Shown here: positions 48,701-59,289 of the stretch, piece after piece
Layout of the letters: every line of letters begins with the position of its first letter
How positions within the stretch are numbered: the first letter of the stretch is position 1
Source of the DNA: Styela clava
Taxonomy: Eukaryota; Chordata; Ascidiacea; Stolidobranchia; Styelidae
DNA: 64,000 nt
Direction: 5' to 3'
Assembly: GCF_964204865.1 (NCBI RefSeq)
Contig: NC_135258.1
Span: 2,843,001-2,907,000, forward strand
Position numbers and translations under genes: made by a program
Notes under the pieces: generated by a model
Databases searched by the model: none
Told to the model about the DNA's origin: nothing
The model's input: the letters and a program-made list of their open reading frames with translations, nothing else

Positions 48701-49032
48701 TTTGCTGATTCAAGAAACATTTTGTTAAGGTATTCAGGATCAAGAATTTTGGCAAGTGCCTGGGCTTCAGCTTTTTCTGTATGAAGGGGAACAAATAACT
48801 CAGATATTTCAGAATCAGAGAGACAAGAGAATGGCATACAGTCTATTTCACAAAGGAAACAGCACCAAGGTATTTCATCAGCTTCAGATTCAAGATTTTC
48901 ATATTTTTGTCCAGAAATATTGGTACATTTTAAATGTATCCAAGAAGAACAAATGTCACAATAAAGAGCTTTTTGATTGATTCGAACTGATTTGTGGCAA
49001 TTTCTACATGGGTATTTTAAATTAGTTTTCAT
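45745..49032 (-). CDS. LINE ORF2: PHD finger, endonuclease, reverse transcriptase
   Basis: 1095 residues, uninterrupted. A PHD-type finger occupies residues 9-61 (CRNCHKSV...CDIC...H...C...W.CFLC). An APE-type endonuclease spans about 155-375, with NETW (188-191), GDFN (299-302) and SDH (365-367). A reverse transcriptase spans about 580-850 with FADD at 824-827. No RNase H follows; the C-terminus (LWNSLPLNLK at about 1066) is typical of CR1/L2-group elements. The protein nicks chromosomal DNA and copies element RNA at the nick. The PHD finger fused in front might bind histone tails, which is inference. All checked active-site residues are present, so activity is possible. Confidence 0.9.
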   Translation of the reverse strand: MKTNLKYPCRNCHKSVRINQKALYCDICSSWIHLKCTNISGQKYENLESEADEIPWCCFLCEIDCMPFSCLSDSEISELFVPLHTEKAEAQALAKILDPEYLNKMFLESANTDTDEFNNIDSVFLYNCSNQYICSSDVNALKFNDSLKLSGFMTLSINIRSLASFKNFTKFEALVNSLNCKPHVIAVNETWIVSGTNGHFNALDGYVFISNSRSHHRGGGVGLYIRNDLKYIVRKDITIMCEKVFESIFIDISLENKTITCGTIYRSPLTDELNNANFRNLLSQVLSKMNRLNYNYIMGDFNYNLIDESNMNTSLFVDIMHNLAYYSLINCPTRITSSSATCIDHIWTNVYDKKINSAVLAECVSDHLPIVQCSLLEKQIQTRIETLYRQFTSSNLNTFKNELNSIDIDDFSSIQDPNTCFENFFEKFSTAYSQSFPYKKQTNRSNKPWYDAELRKLNKVKQKLYKKLINNKNINDKHKLQFNECRNLYTRLLHKKKSNYYKSKFASHKGNIKAVWKTINELIGKNKTNSCPLIGLDCSNTQTANKFNEHFSQVAQSLLDCMPQPAGCDKNYISYLGKQESSSMFLRPATSLEIKNIIRDMKPKSSFGIDGIPFKILKYVPEHIIDILTYIFNLSLSSGLFIESFKTSKVLPLFKKGSVSDLGNYRPISLLPSFSKILEKIMYSRMSNYFETNNVFHSHQFGFRKHHSTAMAANVLVHKLTNAFECKQHAIGIFLDISKAFDTIDHSILLSKLYHYGIRGVPFNWIKSYLQDRKQIVQYDNSFSTNICVMKHGVPQGSLLGPLFFLAYINDMSRCLKSSESIMFADDTNLIFHGENLEDLFTVANQELTNIHSWMLVNKLSLNANKTKFVLFHPSKHKSVSCSKKLLLNGNEIERVKEIKFLGVIFDENLSWKSQIMHVIGKTKRNLAISAKVSQCVDQSALLAMFQSLLLSHIRYCCSVWLHGNKTLVSKLQSICNNFLRIVFGRRKRESVDSYFKSLNILKVEDMMKFEILSLAHDFHNNALPNCFNDILVKNTSNRRSSSDLFVPFMSKSVSQHSLSFTGPKLWNSLPLNLKTLKSKKSFQKQVKSHLVSKY

Positions 49033-49210
49033 GGCAGTGGCACAACAAAATAAAAGTAAAAAATAAAAATGAAAAAAAATAAGTTAAATATCTAGTCTGG
49101 CTATATAGGTTTCCAGATGTTTAAGAGATGGAGAACCATTGATTAGACAGCACTAGCCTATTCAAATAAGAAAAATGGAGATTATGAATGAGTTAATCGT
49201 TCCCCTCCGC

Positions 49211-49924
49211 TCATAGGCTACCGCTACGTCTTGAGGTTGGTCCCACTGAACGGGCAGCAGCCTTGGAGTAGAGGGGTCGAGAGAGAGTAGTGATATCATT
49301 TGAGGAAGATATTACTCGCCTTTTATCTAGGTAAGCGTAGATAATCCCATTCATTGTGCTCACTTTTTGTTTTCCGAAGGCTTCCTTGGCAGCGCTGAGT
49401 AGCTTGAGCCTGCTACGGGTCAAGGACTCAGTGATGGACAATCCGCTGCCTTTGAGTTCTTTTTTTCTACCATACACCATATTCTTCGTTGATCTTCTGA
49501 CGAATTTGATGATGATGGGGTTCTTCGGAGATCTTGATTTTAATTTGTGAGTAATATCAATGTCAGTGTTCACAATAGGATGGTTGGGTTTAAGGCTGTC
49601 GTTGAGAGTTTTCACTACAAAGTCTTCGAACTTATGGTATTCAGTTTCTGGCACAGAACTACAGCCATGGAGAATCACACAGTTTCTTCGGCTGTATTGT
49701 TCTAAATCGTCCTGTTGCTTTTCACAAGTCTCCAGCCTGCTAATAATCTCCTGGATCTTGGAGGAGATTTGAGCCACGTCATTCTGGAACTTAATGATGT
49801 CCTGGGACTGGTTGCCATGGTCTTTAGAGGCAGATAATAGAGTTGCATGTGACATTAGCTCCTCTTGCTTGGCCTGGAGAGATGAGATAGCTGCCAGAAT
49901 CTGGGTTTGGACTTCCTTGTTCAT
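49211..49924 (-). CDS. LINE ORF1: coiled coil plus RRM-like nucleic-acid binder
   Basis: 237 residues, uninterrupted. Residues about 1-75 are a heptad-like coiled coil (ISSLQAKQEEL...ISSKIQEIISRLE). Then LEQYSRRNCVILHG opens an RRM-like domain like that of L1-type ORF1 proteins. A basic C-terminal domain follows (PIIIKFVRRS...SLTRSRLKLL). Such proteins trimerise and coat the element RNA. It lies 178 bp upstream of ORF2 in the same orientation. Confidence 0.8.
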   Translation of the reverse strand: MNKEVQTQILAAISSLQAKQEELMSHATLLSASKDHGNQSQDIIKFQNDVAQISSKIQEIISRLETCEKQQDDLEQYSRRNCVILHGCSSVPETEYHKFEDFVVKTLNDSLKPNHPIVNTDIDITHKLKSRSPKNPIIIKFVRRSTKNMVYGRKKELKGSGLSITESLTRSRLKLLSAAKEAFGKQKVSTMNGIIYAYLDKRRVISSSNDITTLSRPLYSKAAARSVGPTSRRSGSL

Positions 49925-50175
49925 CTTGAAGTAACGTTAGTGCAGTAGTGTGATTGATTGCAAGGTGAAATTAGGTAGGTATGCAGATAGTATATCCAGT
50001 AAGATCCACGTACAATAATAGTACAGAAGGTAGTAGGCTATCGTACTTTCAGTCTAATCAAAGATTACAATAACATCTGCAAACTTAATCAAATAGCGAA
50101 TAATCAAGTGAGCAGGACGTCAGACGACGACTTCGCGATTGTTACTCTGGCGCGTTTTTTTTATCTGTCTGTGTA

Positions 50176-51937
50176 ATGGCTGAGCGTATCTTTAGCGACG
50201 ATTTGAAATATCTTCCTGATTTTAGTTTTGATGAGTTACAGAATATGCTGAAAAGCATGCAGGCAATGGAAATAGCGCCAAGAGAGGATACAAATACTTC
50301 TGGGAGTCTTTCATCCACGATTACAAAGGTATGGTAAGTTAGGTAGGACAAGTAAGATTTTTGAGCGAGCGGGACATGATGTCACATGTACCGTAACCAC
50401 TGTTATAATTTTGGGCATTAAGAACCTCAGTAAATAATGACTTGTGGTGTATATTTATTCATGGGCTATTCAGGATTCACCTATTTATTTTTATAGGGGA
50501 TCTATAAGGCAGGGGCAGCTTATAAATTACAGCTTTTCTGGAATCTCCGTCTGCTGTTGGTATTTTTGTACAATGAAGGAGTTTGAAATAAATTAACTAT
50601 TTAATCTCATTACGCCTAGGTTTCGATTTAACCATGCTGAATATGCAACCCTTGAAAGCAAATTAAGCTGTAACTTATCACTAATATGCATTATTATTTT
50701 CACAGTTTTCCCAGATGGTCAGAATTTTTTAATAAAGGCAAGATGTTATCGATCACAAAGAAAAAACGAGCCACCCCATTCATGATTTGTAACTTTGCGG
50801 CAGTCAATGTACTGAGTGCTACTTGCTCTTGCACAGTGGGAGAAGCAATTTGCTGTCATTCTTTAGCATTGTTGTACTGCACTGCGCATTTCAGCAATCT
50901 CCAACTAAAGAAAGTCCCCCCAGCTATTACTGGCACTATGCAATTACAATCATGGCATCATCCAAGAAGCGAAGGATTCAAGCAGCTGCCTATCCAAAAA
51001 ATTATTATTCAAAATCCATGTTCGAAATCCATCAGGACAATTCGCAGCACTCTACACAAACAAACCTGGAAGAATCCTGCAATGGCAGAGCTTTTTAAAT
51101 TTTAGTCAATATAATATTCAGTTAAATACAATTTTGCCGTCAAATCCGTCTTCTGTTGTAAGTATTTCAACAAATTTTGGACAAGCACCATTTGGGAGTC
51201 CTCTAGCATATCAGCAGATATGTGATCAGAAAAGTTTTGAATTCCCTCCTCTCCCTCTGTCTAGTTTGTCTCCACAGACTAACACGGTGTTAACAGAAAT
51301 GCAACACAAAGTGATGCAAAATCCGACTTTGGGCAGAGAAGATTGTAAACACATTGAATTTATGACTCGAAATCAGTATAACTCTCCAATTTGGCACCAA
51401 CAACAAAAATTTAGAATTACAGCATCCAAATTTGGCCGAATTTATAAACGTGTTTCAAATTTTGACTCCCTTGCTTCAAAACTTACTTCTTCCAAATTTT
51501 TTCAAACTGCAGCGATGAAAAGAGGTATCCAAATGGAACCAGAAGCAGTAAAATTATACGAGGAAATAAAAAAATGCCAGTGTTCCCCATGTGGATTGGT
51601 AATATCTTCAACCTGTCCCTGGTTGTGTTGTTCACCAGATCGCAAAGTTTACGACCCATCTTGTGATGGCAACCCATGCTATGGCTTATTAGAAGTCAAA
51701 TGCCCAATGTCTGACACTTTTGACAAGGTTTCTTGTATTTTCAAAAATGATAAAGGGGAATGGACATTGAAAATGAATCATGATTATTATTTTCAAATAA
51801 TGGGGTGTTTAGGAATCACAGGACTCAAGTGGTGTGATATCATTATTCTTTTACCATTGATCGCATATATTTTGATGATGCATATTTTCTGGACCTACAA
51901 ATGCGTCTGGAATCCTTTTTTTATGATCATTTCATAA
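50176..51937 (+). pseudogene. SWIM-YqaJ protein of the large transposon (one frameshift)
   Basis: Exon 1 runs from ATG 50176 to the GTAAGT donor at 50334 (MAERIFSDDLKYL...). Exon 2 begins after TTTTCACAG at 50705 and stays in frame across the join. It carries a SWIM-like CSCTVGEAICCHSLAL motif, then QSWHHPR. At 51100-51105 one extra T shifts the frame. Past it the protein resumes (FSQYN...GSPLAYQQ) into a YqaJ-type nuclease domain with WHQQQKFRITASKFG, MEPEA, SPDR and LLEVKCP motifs. The EPEA Glu, SPDR Asp and E-V-K are the expected metal-binding set. It would act as a 5'-3' exonuclease-like partner of transposition; the exact role is unknown. Stop at 51935. The LINE lies just upstream, head to head. 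Confidence 0.7.
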
Positions 51938-52379
51938 ATAGAGTTGCATCAAACATGTCATCTTGAGGACAAAAATTCTTCATTTTGTGAAATGTCTAAA
52001 GCGTAATTATATATCAAGAGAAAAAACTTAAGACGCCTAGGCATTTATGTAATTTATTGCTTTAAAATGTAGTAACCAGTTGCTTTGGGCTTTCAACTAT
52101 TTTTCAATAAATTAGTATTTTGTGTATTCGTTGAAAACAGGTGAAACAGGCAGTACAAAAGGCTTTTCTGAATTTTCCCTTTTTTTACTGTTAACCTAAT
52201 AATGTTGTAATACCCACACCATCTGCTGTATATTCAAACAAAGCTAAGATCTTTGAAGAGACATAAAATATGTCCTGAATGTATTTGATAAACTAAACTG
52301 CTCGAACTCAAAATAATTATTCAACAATAAACAAACTAAAACTCAAAAATAAAACTAAATACCTACTTCTAAAACAAAG
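51938..52379. other. 3' flanks of the two convergent genes
   Basis: AT-rich spacer between the YqaJ stop and the transposase C-terminus. AATAAA occurs at several places, for example near 52106 and 52325. No other feature is recognised. Confidence 0.35.
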
Positions 52380-52960
52380 GACCGCTGAAGTTGGTTAATA
52401 AGCAACAGTCCATAGTTGATTAACTGTTCCTAGCTTACTCAGTGGTATTCTGCCTTCGAATAACTGATATTCTTTCACCCTTCCGATTGCTCGTTCTACG
52501 TGGACTCCAAGTAAAGCAATCTTGCTGGACCGCAATGCCTCATCATATGTGAACCGCCCTTTCACCTTTCACTTCCAAGTGACTCCTGATGGCGAATCCT
52601 TTGTCGCACATTACGGAATCCCCTCTTTCAAGCAAACTCAAAATTCCAGATCTCCGGGTTATTTCACTGTCTGATATACTACTACAAAATAATAAACTGA
52701 CAAAAGTTATTGGACCATGGGGAGCAATACCCAATAAACATTTTAATGTTGTATGGTTTTTATAAAATGAGAAAAACTCACTTTGGAGCATGAGTGAAGA
52801 TGGTGACTGGCAAAAAAATTTACAACAGTCAAGGACTATGCATGTAGATCCTTAACCTTGGTTTTTGAAACACTGTGGCATATTTTCATAAACCTGCTCA
52901 CGAGTAGGCCAAATTGGGATAGACGCCAAGGTAAAATAAAGAAAACTAGCCCATGTGATA

Positions 52961-53326
52961 ACTATCCGAGAGACAGTGGATTGTGATATGCATAAAACAT
53001 CACTAAGATGGATCTTATCAAAGCCCTGTCTCAGACGACACAAAAATAAAAACAGTTCATCAGCCAGTGGAAGCGATCGCTTCTTACAGGGGTGGTCTAA
53101 AAAATCGATACTTCCATTACTAACTTCTTCGCTTACAGCAGAAACTATCCGAGAGACAGTGGATTGTGATATGCATAAAACATCACTAAGATGGATCTTA
53201 TCAAAGCCCTGTCTCAGACGACACAAAAATAAAAACAGTTCATCAGCCAGTGGAAGCGATCGCTTCTTACAGGGGTGGTCTAAAAAATCGCTACTTCCAT
53301 TACTAACTTCTTCGCTTACAGCAGAC
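52961..53326 (-). repeat. In-frame 183-bp tandem duplication of the helix-turn-helix
   Basis: Units 52961-53143 and 53144-53326 are almost identical; one visible change turns Ile into Ser. Each encodes 61 residues including SLPLADELFLFLCRLRQGF and CISQSTVSRIV. Confidence 0.9.
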
Positions 53327-53630
53327 CATAGTGTTAAAAGCACAGTCCAACAATATGTTGAAAAAGTCAATCAATAAACAATAAGAACTAAAGCCAGTAT
53401 AATATTTAATCATGCAGCTTGACGCCTTGAAACGTTCCATACCGAATTTAGATATTGACAGCTTTGAAACTTGAGTTTTTATATTCTCAATTTCTTTCAA
53501 AGCTTGCTCAAGTTTTTTTTCAGCTGTTTTCACTACAATGCAGTAGTTGTGAACCACTTGAGTAGGATTAGTGTGATTAAAACTCAGACTGCTGGTCCGA
53601 CTGCTTGGTACAGTGGCATCAGTGGTTCTG

Positions 53631-54465
53631 AACAAATATAATGAAATTCATTAGCAAAGAAATCACATATTCATCCTGGGAAAAGGAAGGATGATAAGAC
53701 GGCTCAATTATATGACGAACCAGATATCGTGAAAAGTCATATTGTACCCAAATTACTGCTTCAAGTATTGAATCCTCTGCATTGCATGTATATGTGTAAA
53801 TCAAAAACAAAATTGTATTTTTGCGCGTTTCAGTGTTGCTGAAAGTTTGTGTACTCACAAAAAGATTTGAGTCATTTTTTCCAAATGAGTTGAATCTGGA
53901 CCAGGGTGGTCCAAACCCAGGCCCGCCGCTCCATTATCTGTGGCCCGCATCACATTCGAAGAGAATCAAAAAATCGCATTTCGTAATAAAATTAATCAGA
54001 AAGATATTTTTACATATCGTTACATCTCTAATGGCACTGAATTGACTAGTGTTATGGCTAGCTGTGAGGCAACTAGCGAAGTTAAATGATGTGCTTGGTA
54101 GTCTAAATTAGTATCTGGCTTTCTATCTTTTTGGTCGAGAATATATGCTAACAATATAGGCATCATAGAAAACTAAGAATCGAATGCGGATTCTATTAGC
54201 CAGAGCAGGCTATGTCTTATGACTATGTGTTTGCACAATAAAAAGTGTTTGTTTTGTATTGCACTGTTTACCTATTCTTGGCACTATTGTGGCCCGCGAA
54301 CAAGGAAAAAATTATTTTGTGGCCCGCGGAGCCGACAATGTTGGACTACCCTGATATTCTAGACTTTGGGTCTAAATATTTTTTCAAATTGGTTAATTTT
54401 AAATTTTGGTTTGATACTAGTATGGTGGTATAGTCTAACTTAAAAAATGATATATTCTGTTTTAC
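53631..54465. other. Intron 2 of the THAP transposase with a hAT MITE
   Basis: The hAT MITE is described separately. The rest of the intron is AT-rich; the ORF at 53619-53858 is incidental. Confidence 0.5.
53902..54353. mobile_element. hAT MITE in the intron
   Basis: The left end is CAGGGTGGTCCAAACCCAGG and the right end is GTTGGACTACCCTG. GTGGCCCGC-type blocks lie near both ends. The expected 8-bp target duplication is not clear. Confidence 0.55.
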
Positions 54466-55669
54466 CTCAGTCTATTTGGCAGTGGTCTCTCTGCAATTAA
54501 CTTTGTCCAACTAAATTTTGATGGAACTGAGTTGTGGTGCAAACGGCGTCGACCAGAAGGCGTCTCATAAATGTCTTCGGGTCTGAAATGGTTGCCGCAA
54601 ACTCGCGTGCTTGGTGTAATCTGTTTTAATAAGTCAATATAAACTAGCTGATACGAACTGAATAAATAACACCAACTAAAGTGAAGCTAGGCTTCAAGGA
54701 ATCAATTTATGCCCACCTAATAATAATATAGGTTATTAAGTTTAGCTTGATTCCCATAATCAGTACACCAGGAAGATACCGGTATTGACAAAATAAACAC
54801 TTAGGGTGGAGATCAAAAAGGTAGTTTAACCTCGAATCGACGTTGATTAGGTGCGGTCGTTGCGGGATGGGTGGTTCATGCACTGCAGGCAGCGGTAACT
54901 TCTGCGTACCGTACGGATATCAACAGCATATATTCTGGTTTCAAATAGGTTATCAATATATATATATGGGACATTCCAAGCAAAAGTTGAATTCCCTCAA
55001 TTTCTTAAAAAGTTGTAAAGTATTGTATTGTAAAGTGCAGTGGGTAATTGTTTGATATATTTTTTCTGATGATTTACACAAAGTGATCTGAAATATAGAA
55101 ATTTTGGGTCTCCGGAAGTACTCGCCCTCAAGTACTTCTAGTGGGCGTAGCATAACGATTTTATTAGTATAATATTTGTAACGACGATTTGAGTACGTCA
55201 TCCAAAAATTACATCACTGAAACGTCACAATCACGTCGTAGAGCTTGCTGAGGTATAACTATAATCGTCCGAAATGGCATCTGTGCCGACTATAATGAAC
55301 TCACTAAAGTCAGCGTTTACTCTCTTATCAGTATCGTTTCTACTGCTCAATTTCGGATGATTGTCTGCACGACCAGCCATACCTATACTTTGGTGGGCCG
55401 TATTACGCCACTGCGACTTCACAATAATGTAATTTTTGGATGAAATAGTCAAGTGGGGGTTAGGAATGACATATGCAAAAATTGTTGAGCCAGGCCAACT
55501 AGAAATAGGTACTTGCGGTGACCCGAAATTTAATATATTCAACATGTTTTGTGATGAATCCTGAACTGAAGTGTTTTGATTGTCTGGTACAGTTATTTCA
55601 TTTCAATGGGATGCACTCACCACTGAATTTAAGTTTATAAAGCTCGGATGTCTGCAATGCTGTAGATCA

Positions 55670-55978
55670 CAGTGGTCGGCAACCACCGGGCCGCGGCCCA
55701 TCGCCGGTCCACAGAAAGGTGACACAAAAAACGTATGATGCCCTAATACAGTAATAGCATTGTTTCCTTTATGTGAGGTCAGGTTTTCAAAATTGACAAC
55801 TACAAAATCGAAGTAGGCCTAGCGTAAGAAACACATTACATGAATAGAGTATCACCTTTGTTATTGAATGTATTGTAAAACTACATTTTCTAATGTATAT
55901 AATTTGTATAGAGGTGGTCCGCTAAAATTTTGGTCAAGCTTCACCAGTCCGTCACTGAAAAAAGGTTGCCGACCACTG
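55670..55978. mobile_element. hAT MITE, 309 bp
   Basis: Ends CAGTGGTCGGCAACC and GGTTGCCGACCACTG are perfect inverse complements over 15 bp. CTGTAGAT lies left, two bases away from the end, and CTGTAGGA right, a likely decayed target duplication. Confidence 0.75.
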
Positions 55979-56136
55979 CTGTAGGACATGTCATCGCCTA
56001 TCTAACGATTTATTACCAAAATTCTAAGAGATGATAGAGAGTGCTGTCACTCAGTCACGTCCTATAAAGTCACATTCACATACATTGTGCCCCATTATTG
56101 GCATGGATATACAGTGTTACATCAAGTTACTGCTAA

Positions 56137-56325
56137 GCGTTATGAATACGCTGCCACTGCATCTCTGATTTCTCTGCGTGGGTTCGCAGGTTCAATCCCA
56201 TGCAGGGATGATTATATGAGAGAGGATTGCTGGACTCCTCGTCGCCGTTGGGTGGTTCACGTAACTGCTGGTCGGTTACAGCTTCCTCTACCTCCATCCT
56301 TCCGAAAACAATCCCATACCCGACT
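56137..56325 (+). repeat. SINE copy, 3' shortened
   Basis: It carries the tRNA-like head (AAGCGTTATGAATACGCTG), a box B missing one base (GGTTCAATCCC) and the body up to CCCATACCCGACTTGGACC. Confidence 0.7.
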
Positions 56326-56627
56326 TGGACCATCGCAGCAATTTACATTATAACACAGTGAAACGTTAATATATGGTGGATTCGCTGTCCTGTAGAGTCA
56401 CGCTATATTTTAATATATATTTTATATCCTCTAAGTAAGTCTTTTTTGTAAGTTTTGTGCAATTTTGTTTCAACCCCCATAAAGCAACTGATTGGAGATT
56501 AACACAAGACATGCAGCTGGAAAAGTAAAAATATATTGCATCTAACAACATGCATGCAAAATCACTTGGAATAGCCCATATAATTATATCTTATACTCAT
56601 ATATTAAATACATTACAGTGTTATATA

Positions 56628-58973
56628 ATGGCAAGATCAGCAACTTTTGTATTAGCGGAACAAAAATGTTCTCGTACAGCTCATAAGTGAACATCCTGAG
56701 GTGGAGTGCAAAAAAACGGACAAGGTGTCAGTTGAACAAAAGCATTTGGCTTGGAAGCAAATCGAAGCCAAATTCAATGCAACTGGCACCTTGTGTCGCA
56801 GAACTGAAAAAAACTTGAAAGTTGCGTGGAAAAATATAAAAAATAAGGCCAAGCAGGACAATGCTCAGAGGAAACGTCATTTAAGGGGGACTGCAGGTGG
56901 TCCTGATCTGCCTTGCGATGAGCTAAGCGAGAAAGTGGAGGGTATGTTATTTGCATTTTTCACATATTTGTAGATCTGTTCCAAATATGACGTGTTGATT
57001 GATACAACATATATATCTTGTGACTATGAATGCATATCATCAAATGTACCTACTAATTTTCCTCAATTGTGTTTAACTATTTTCTCTATTCAGACTTGAT
57101 TTGCTTTAATTATCAAATTGTTTTTCAGCTCTAATTCCAAGGCAGATCAATTGTCTCACGAACAACTTTGACGATGACTATCAAAGTCAAAGCTCATACT
57201 CACCACCTGAAGAAGAGACATGTATGTTATTAACAGTTTATATTTACTGCCAGTAATTGGTGGCATTAAAGTAATATGGCACCACAATATATAACCGAGT
57301 TTCTTATGCCTCCGAAATACTAGTTCTGCTTCTCTCTGTATTCATGAAATGCATTTTGTGTACGTATGGTTGCAAAATTTACTGCTGCTTGGATATTCGT
57401 AGTTTCCACATAAATTTAATAATGTCTGTTTATAATTTCATTAACCAGCCTTTTTCGATATCAATGAGCAGATATTTACCGGTAATCATTTTGTAATATA
57501 TATGCAACAAGGATATCTGCAGTGCCTAAAACGAATTCTTCATTTGTTGTGTCACTATCTACAGCTTAACTGGTGAAATAGTGATATTGTATAATTGAGA
57601 TTCCCAATTTCTTTTTGCTTTCCAGACACACTTGCCGCTGTCATCTTCCTCAGCTGGTAAGTTCAATCATCAAAAAAATATTACTAAGATCCGCAATATA
57701 GGACTAAATTTGATAAGGCTCAATGAACTAGTGCAGGGATGGCCTGACCTTTTTAATGAATAGGTATATATACGGGGTGTCTCAGGAGTAAGTGTACACT
57801 TTAATTTTTATTTGCTTTTCAGGTATTCATCATAGATCGTTCATTTCTTCAGAAAATATAGTATGGATAGCTAGTAAAATTTAGGTATTGTTTGTATTTT
57901 CTTCAAACCACAGAATGAAATGGAGATTAACCCAAAGAAAAAGGTGCAATTTATGCAATTCATCGTAAGTTTATGGAAATTGGATATGTAGTTGATGCAT
58001 AAGGATGAGGAAGACCAAGGATGGGATGCTCCTAGGAAAACACTCAGTGCTTTATGAATGCTTCTTGCCTAACAGCAATTTGTACCTCATTTTTGGGTTA
58101 ATCTCCTTGTCAAAATGCAAACAATACCTTTCACTAGTAGTTATCCATACTATGTTTCCTGAAGAAATGAATGATCTATGATAAGCTGGAAAGCAAATTA
58201 AAATTGAAAGTCTATACTTTTTTTTTGAGACGCCCTGTATATATATTTGTTAAGGAGAAGGACTGTGGGTCATATAATCAATATCTGCTTGAATGAGAAA
58301 CTTGCTTTTTTGTAATTTCAGGCTTCATGGCAGAGGCGACTTTCGATACTCAATTTTGACGGTTGACTAATGATTTGAGGTCTAGTACCGAGAATTGTAT
58401 TTCATTTTACTTTTGTTGTTTTTCAGGTCAAAAATCAACAGTTTTGCAAAAGACATCTGAAGTTGCAAGTACAGGTATTCTAGTGATAATTGCCATTCAG
58501 ATGCAACATATATCCCACTTGGGCAAGACTCTCTGTTTGTTCAGAACATATGGATAGTTTATTCACATGATTATGATGTTCCCGTCCCTGCAATGTATGT
58601 TTTAAAAATACTTTTATGATATAGTAGCTCAGCAGTAGCAACTTGACAACTTACTCAGATAAACAGAACAGCAGTATTATTGAAAGTTTAAGCCGTATTC
58701 AATTCAAGAACTGTTTTTATCGCAAATATTGACAGAAGTAGCTTAAACGCAGGCAGGCATTCAATTTGAGAGCAATATTAGTTTAGTTATCATGTCATGA
58801 TAGAAAATATCAGTAGCGGCATCTTAACATTATTTCTAGATAGACAGTATGGCAACACAATGGAAGACTTGAAAAGAAGGGTTTTAACAGAGAAATTGGA
58901 GGCAATGGTTGAGGAGAGGATAATGAGAAGGGAGGAGCATGTCATAAAAATGGAGTATTACCGAAAAAAATAG
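56628..58973 (+). pseudogene. Myb/SANT-like DNA-binding protein of the Harbinger element
   Basis: Exon 1 (ATG 56628 to 56941, donor GTATGT) begins MARSATFVLAEQ. One A missing in the run near 56662-56666 shifts into the frame NVLVQLISEHPEVECKK. That frame carries the Myb-like domain (HLAWKQIEAKFNA, TEKNLKVAWKNIKNKAKQ, TAGGPD). Probable exon 2 is 57129-57221 (ALIPRQINCLTNNFDD). Short candidate exons lie at 57626-57656 and 58431-58481, and the last at 58840-58973 (coiled-coil EDLKRRVLTEKLEAMVEERI, stop TAG). In Harbinger systems this protein recruits the transposase to the nucleus and the ends. The joins of the middle exons are not settled. Confidence 0.65.
57771..58238. mobile_element. Fold-back MITE with arms of about 170 bp
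   Basis: The left arm starts ACGGGGTGTCTCAGG and the right arm ends TGAGACGCCCTGT. The arms stay alignable through GATCGTTCATTTCTTCAG and GGAGATTAACCCA. TATA-rich bases flank it, compatible with a TA target. It lies in an intron of the Myb-like gene. Confidence 0.75.
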
Positions 58974-59289
58974 CAATGTTGGAATGAAGCAGTTTTTTTC
59001 ATTGTTTCATCTGTTCTTGTTGCAAAATGGTGAATTAAAACATTTCTTTGATAATAGATTATTGTTAAAAAATATTTGGTGGGTATGTCAGTGCTGATAT
59101 TATATTTTCTAATAGTTTCTTGTAAAGTCTTTCTAAGTTTTAGAAGTTGTATCCCACAATGAAATGTGTGTCTTGTCGCTAATATCCAAAACGGAGTGTG
59201 ACCTTGTTGGAACATATTAGCAGTAATAAAATCAATGTTAACAGTTTACTAAGCAGGAATTGAAAATTGGTGAATAACTAGGAGAGTGG

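Larger units (their letters stand above)
45540..50155 (-). mobile_element. Non-LTR retrotransposon (CR1/L2 group), apparently full length
   Basis: Minus strand: a 5' leader of about 230 bp, ORF1 (49924-49211), a 178-bp spacer, ORF2 (49032-45745), then about 200 bp of 3' UTR. The UTR has a 23-bp tandem repeat (TATAGTCGTGGCACAATAT type) and a TA-rich tail near 45540-45560. Boundaries are approximate because no target duplication could be fixed. Both ORFs are uninterrupted. Confidence 0.7.
54824..56627. other. Left non-coding part of the Harbinger element
   Basis: It holds repeat B at 55118-55240 and 55420-55465, a hAT MITE at 55670-55978 and a SINE at 56137-56325. The 104-codon ORF at 55231-55545 minus overlaps repeat B and has no known domain. 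Confidence 0.45.

Noticed and set aside
55231-55545. 104-codon minus ORF in the Harbinger left arm
   Set aside because: It overlaps a dispersed repeat and shows no domain; Harbinger elements normally carry only the two genes found to its right.
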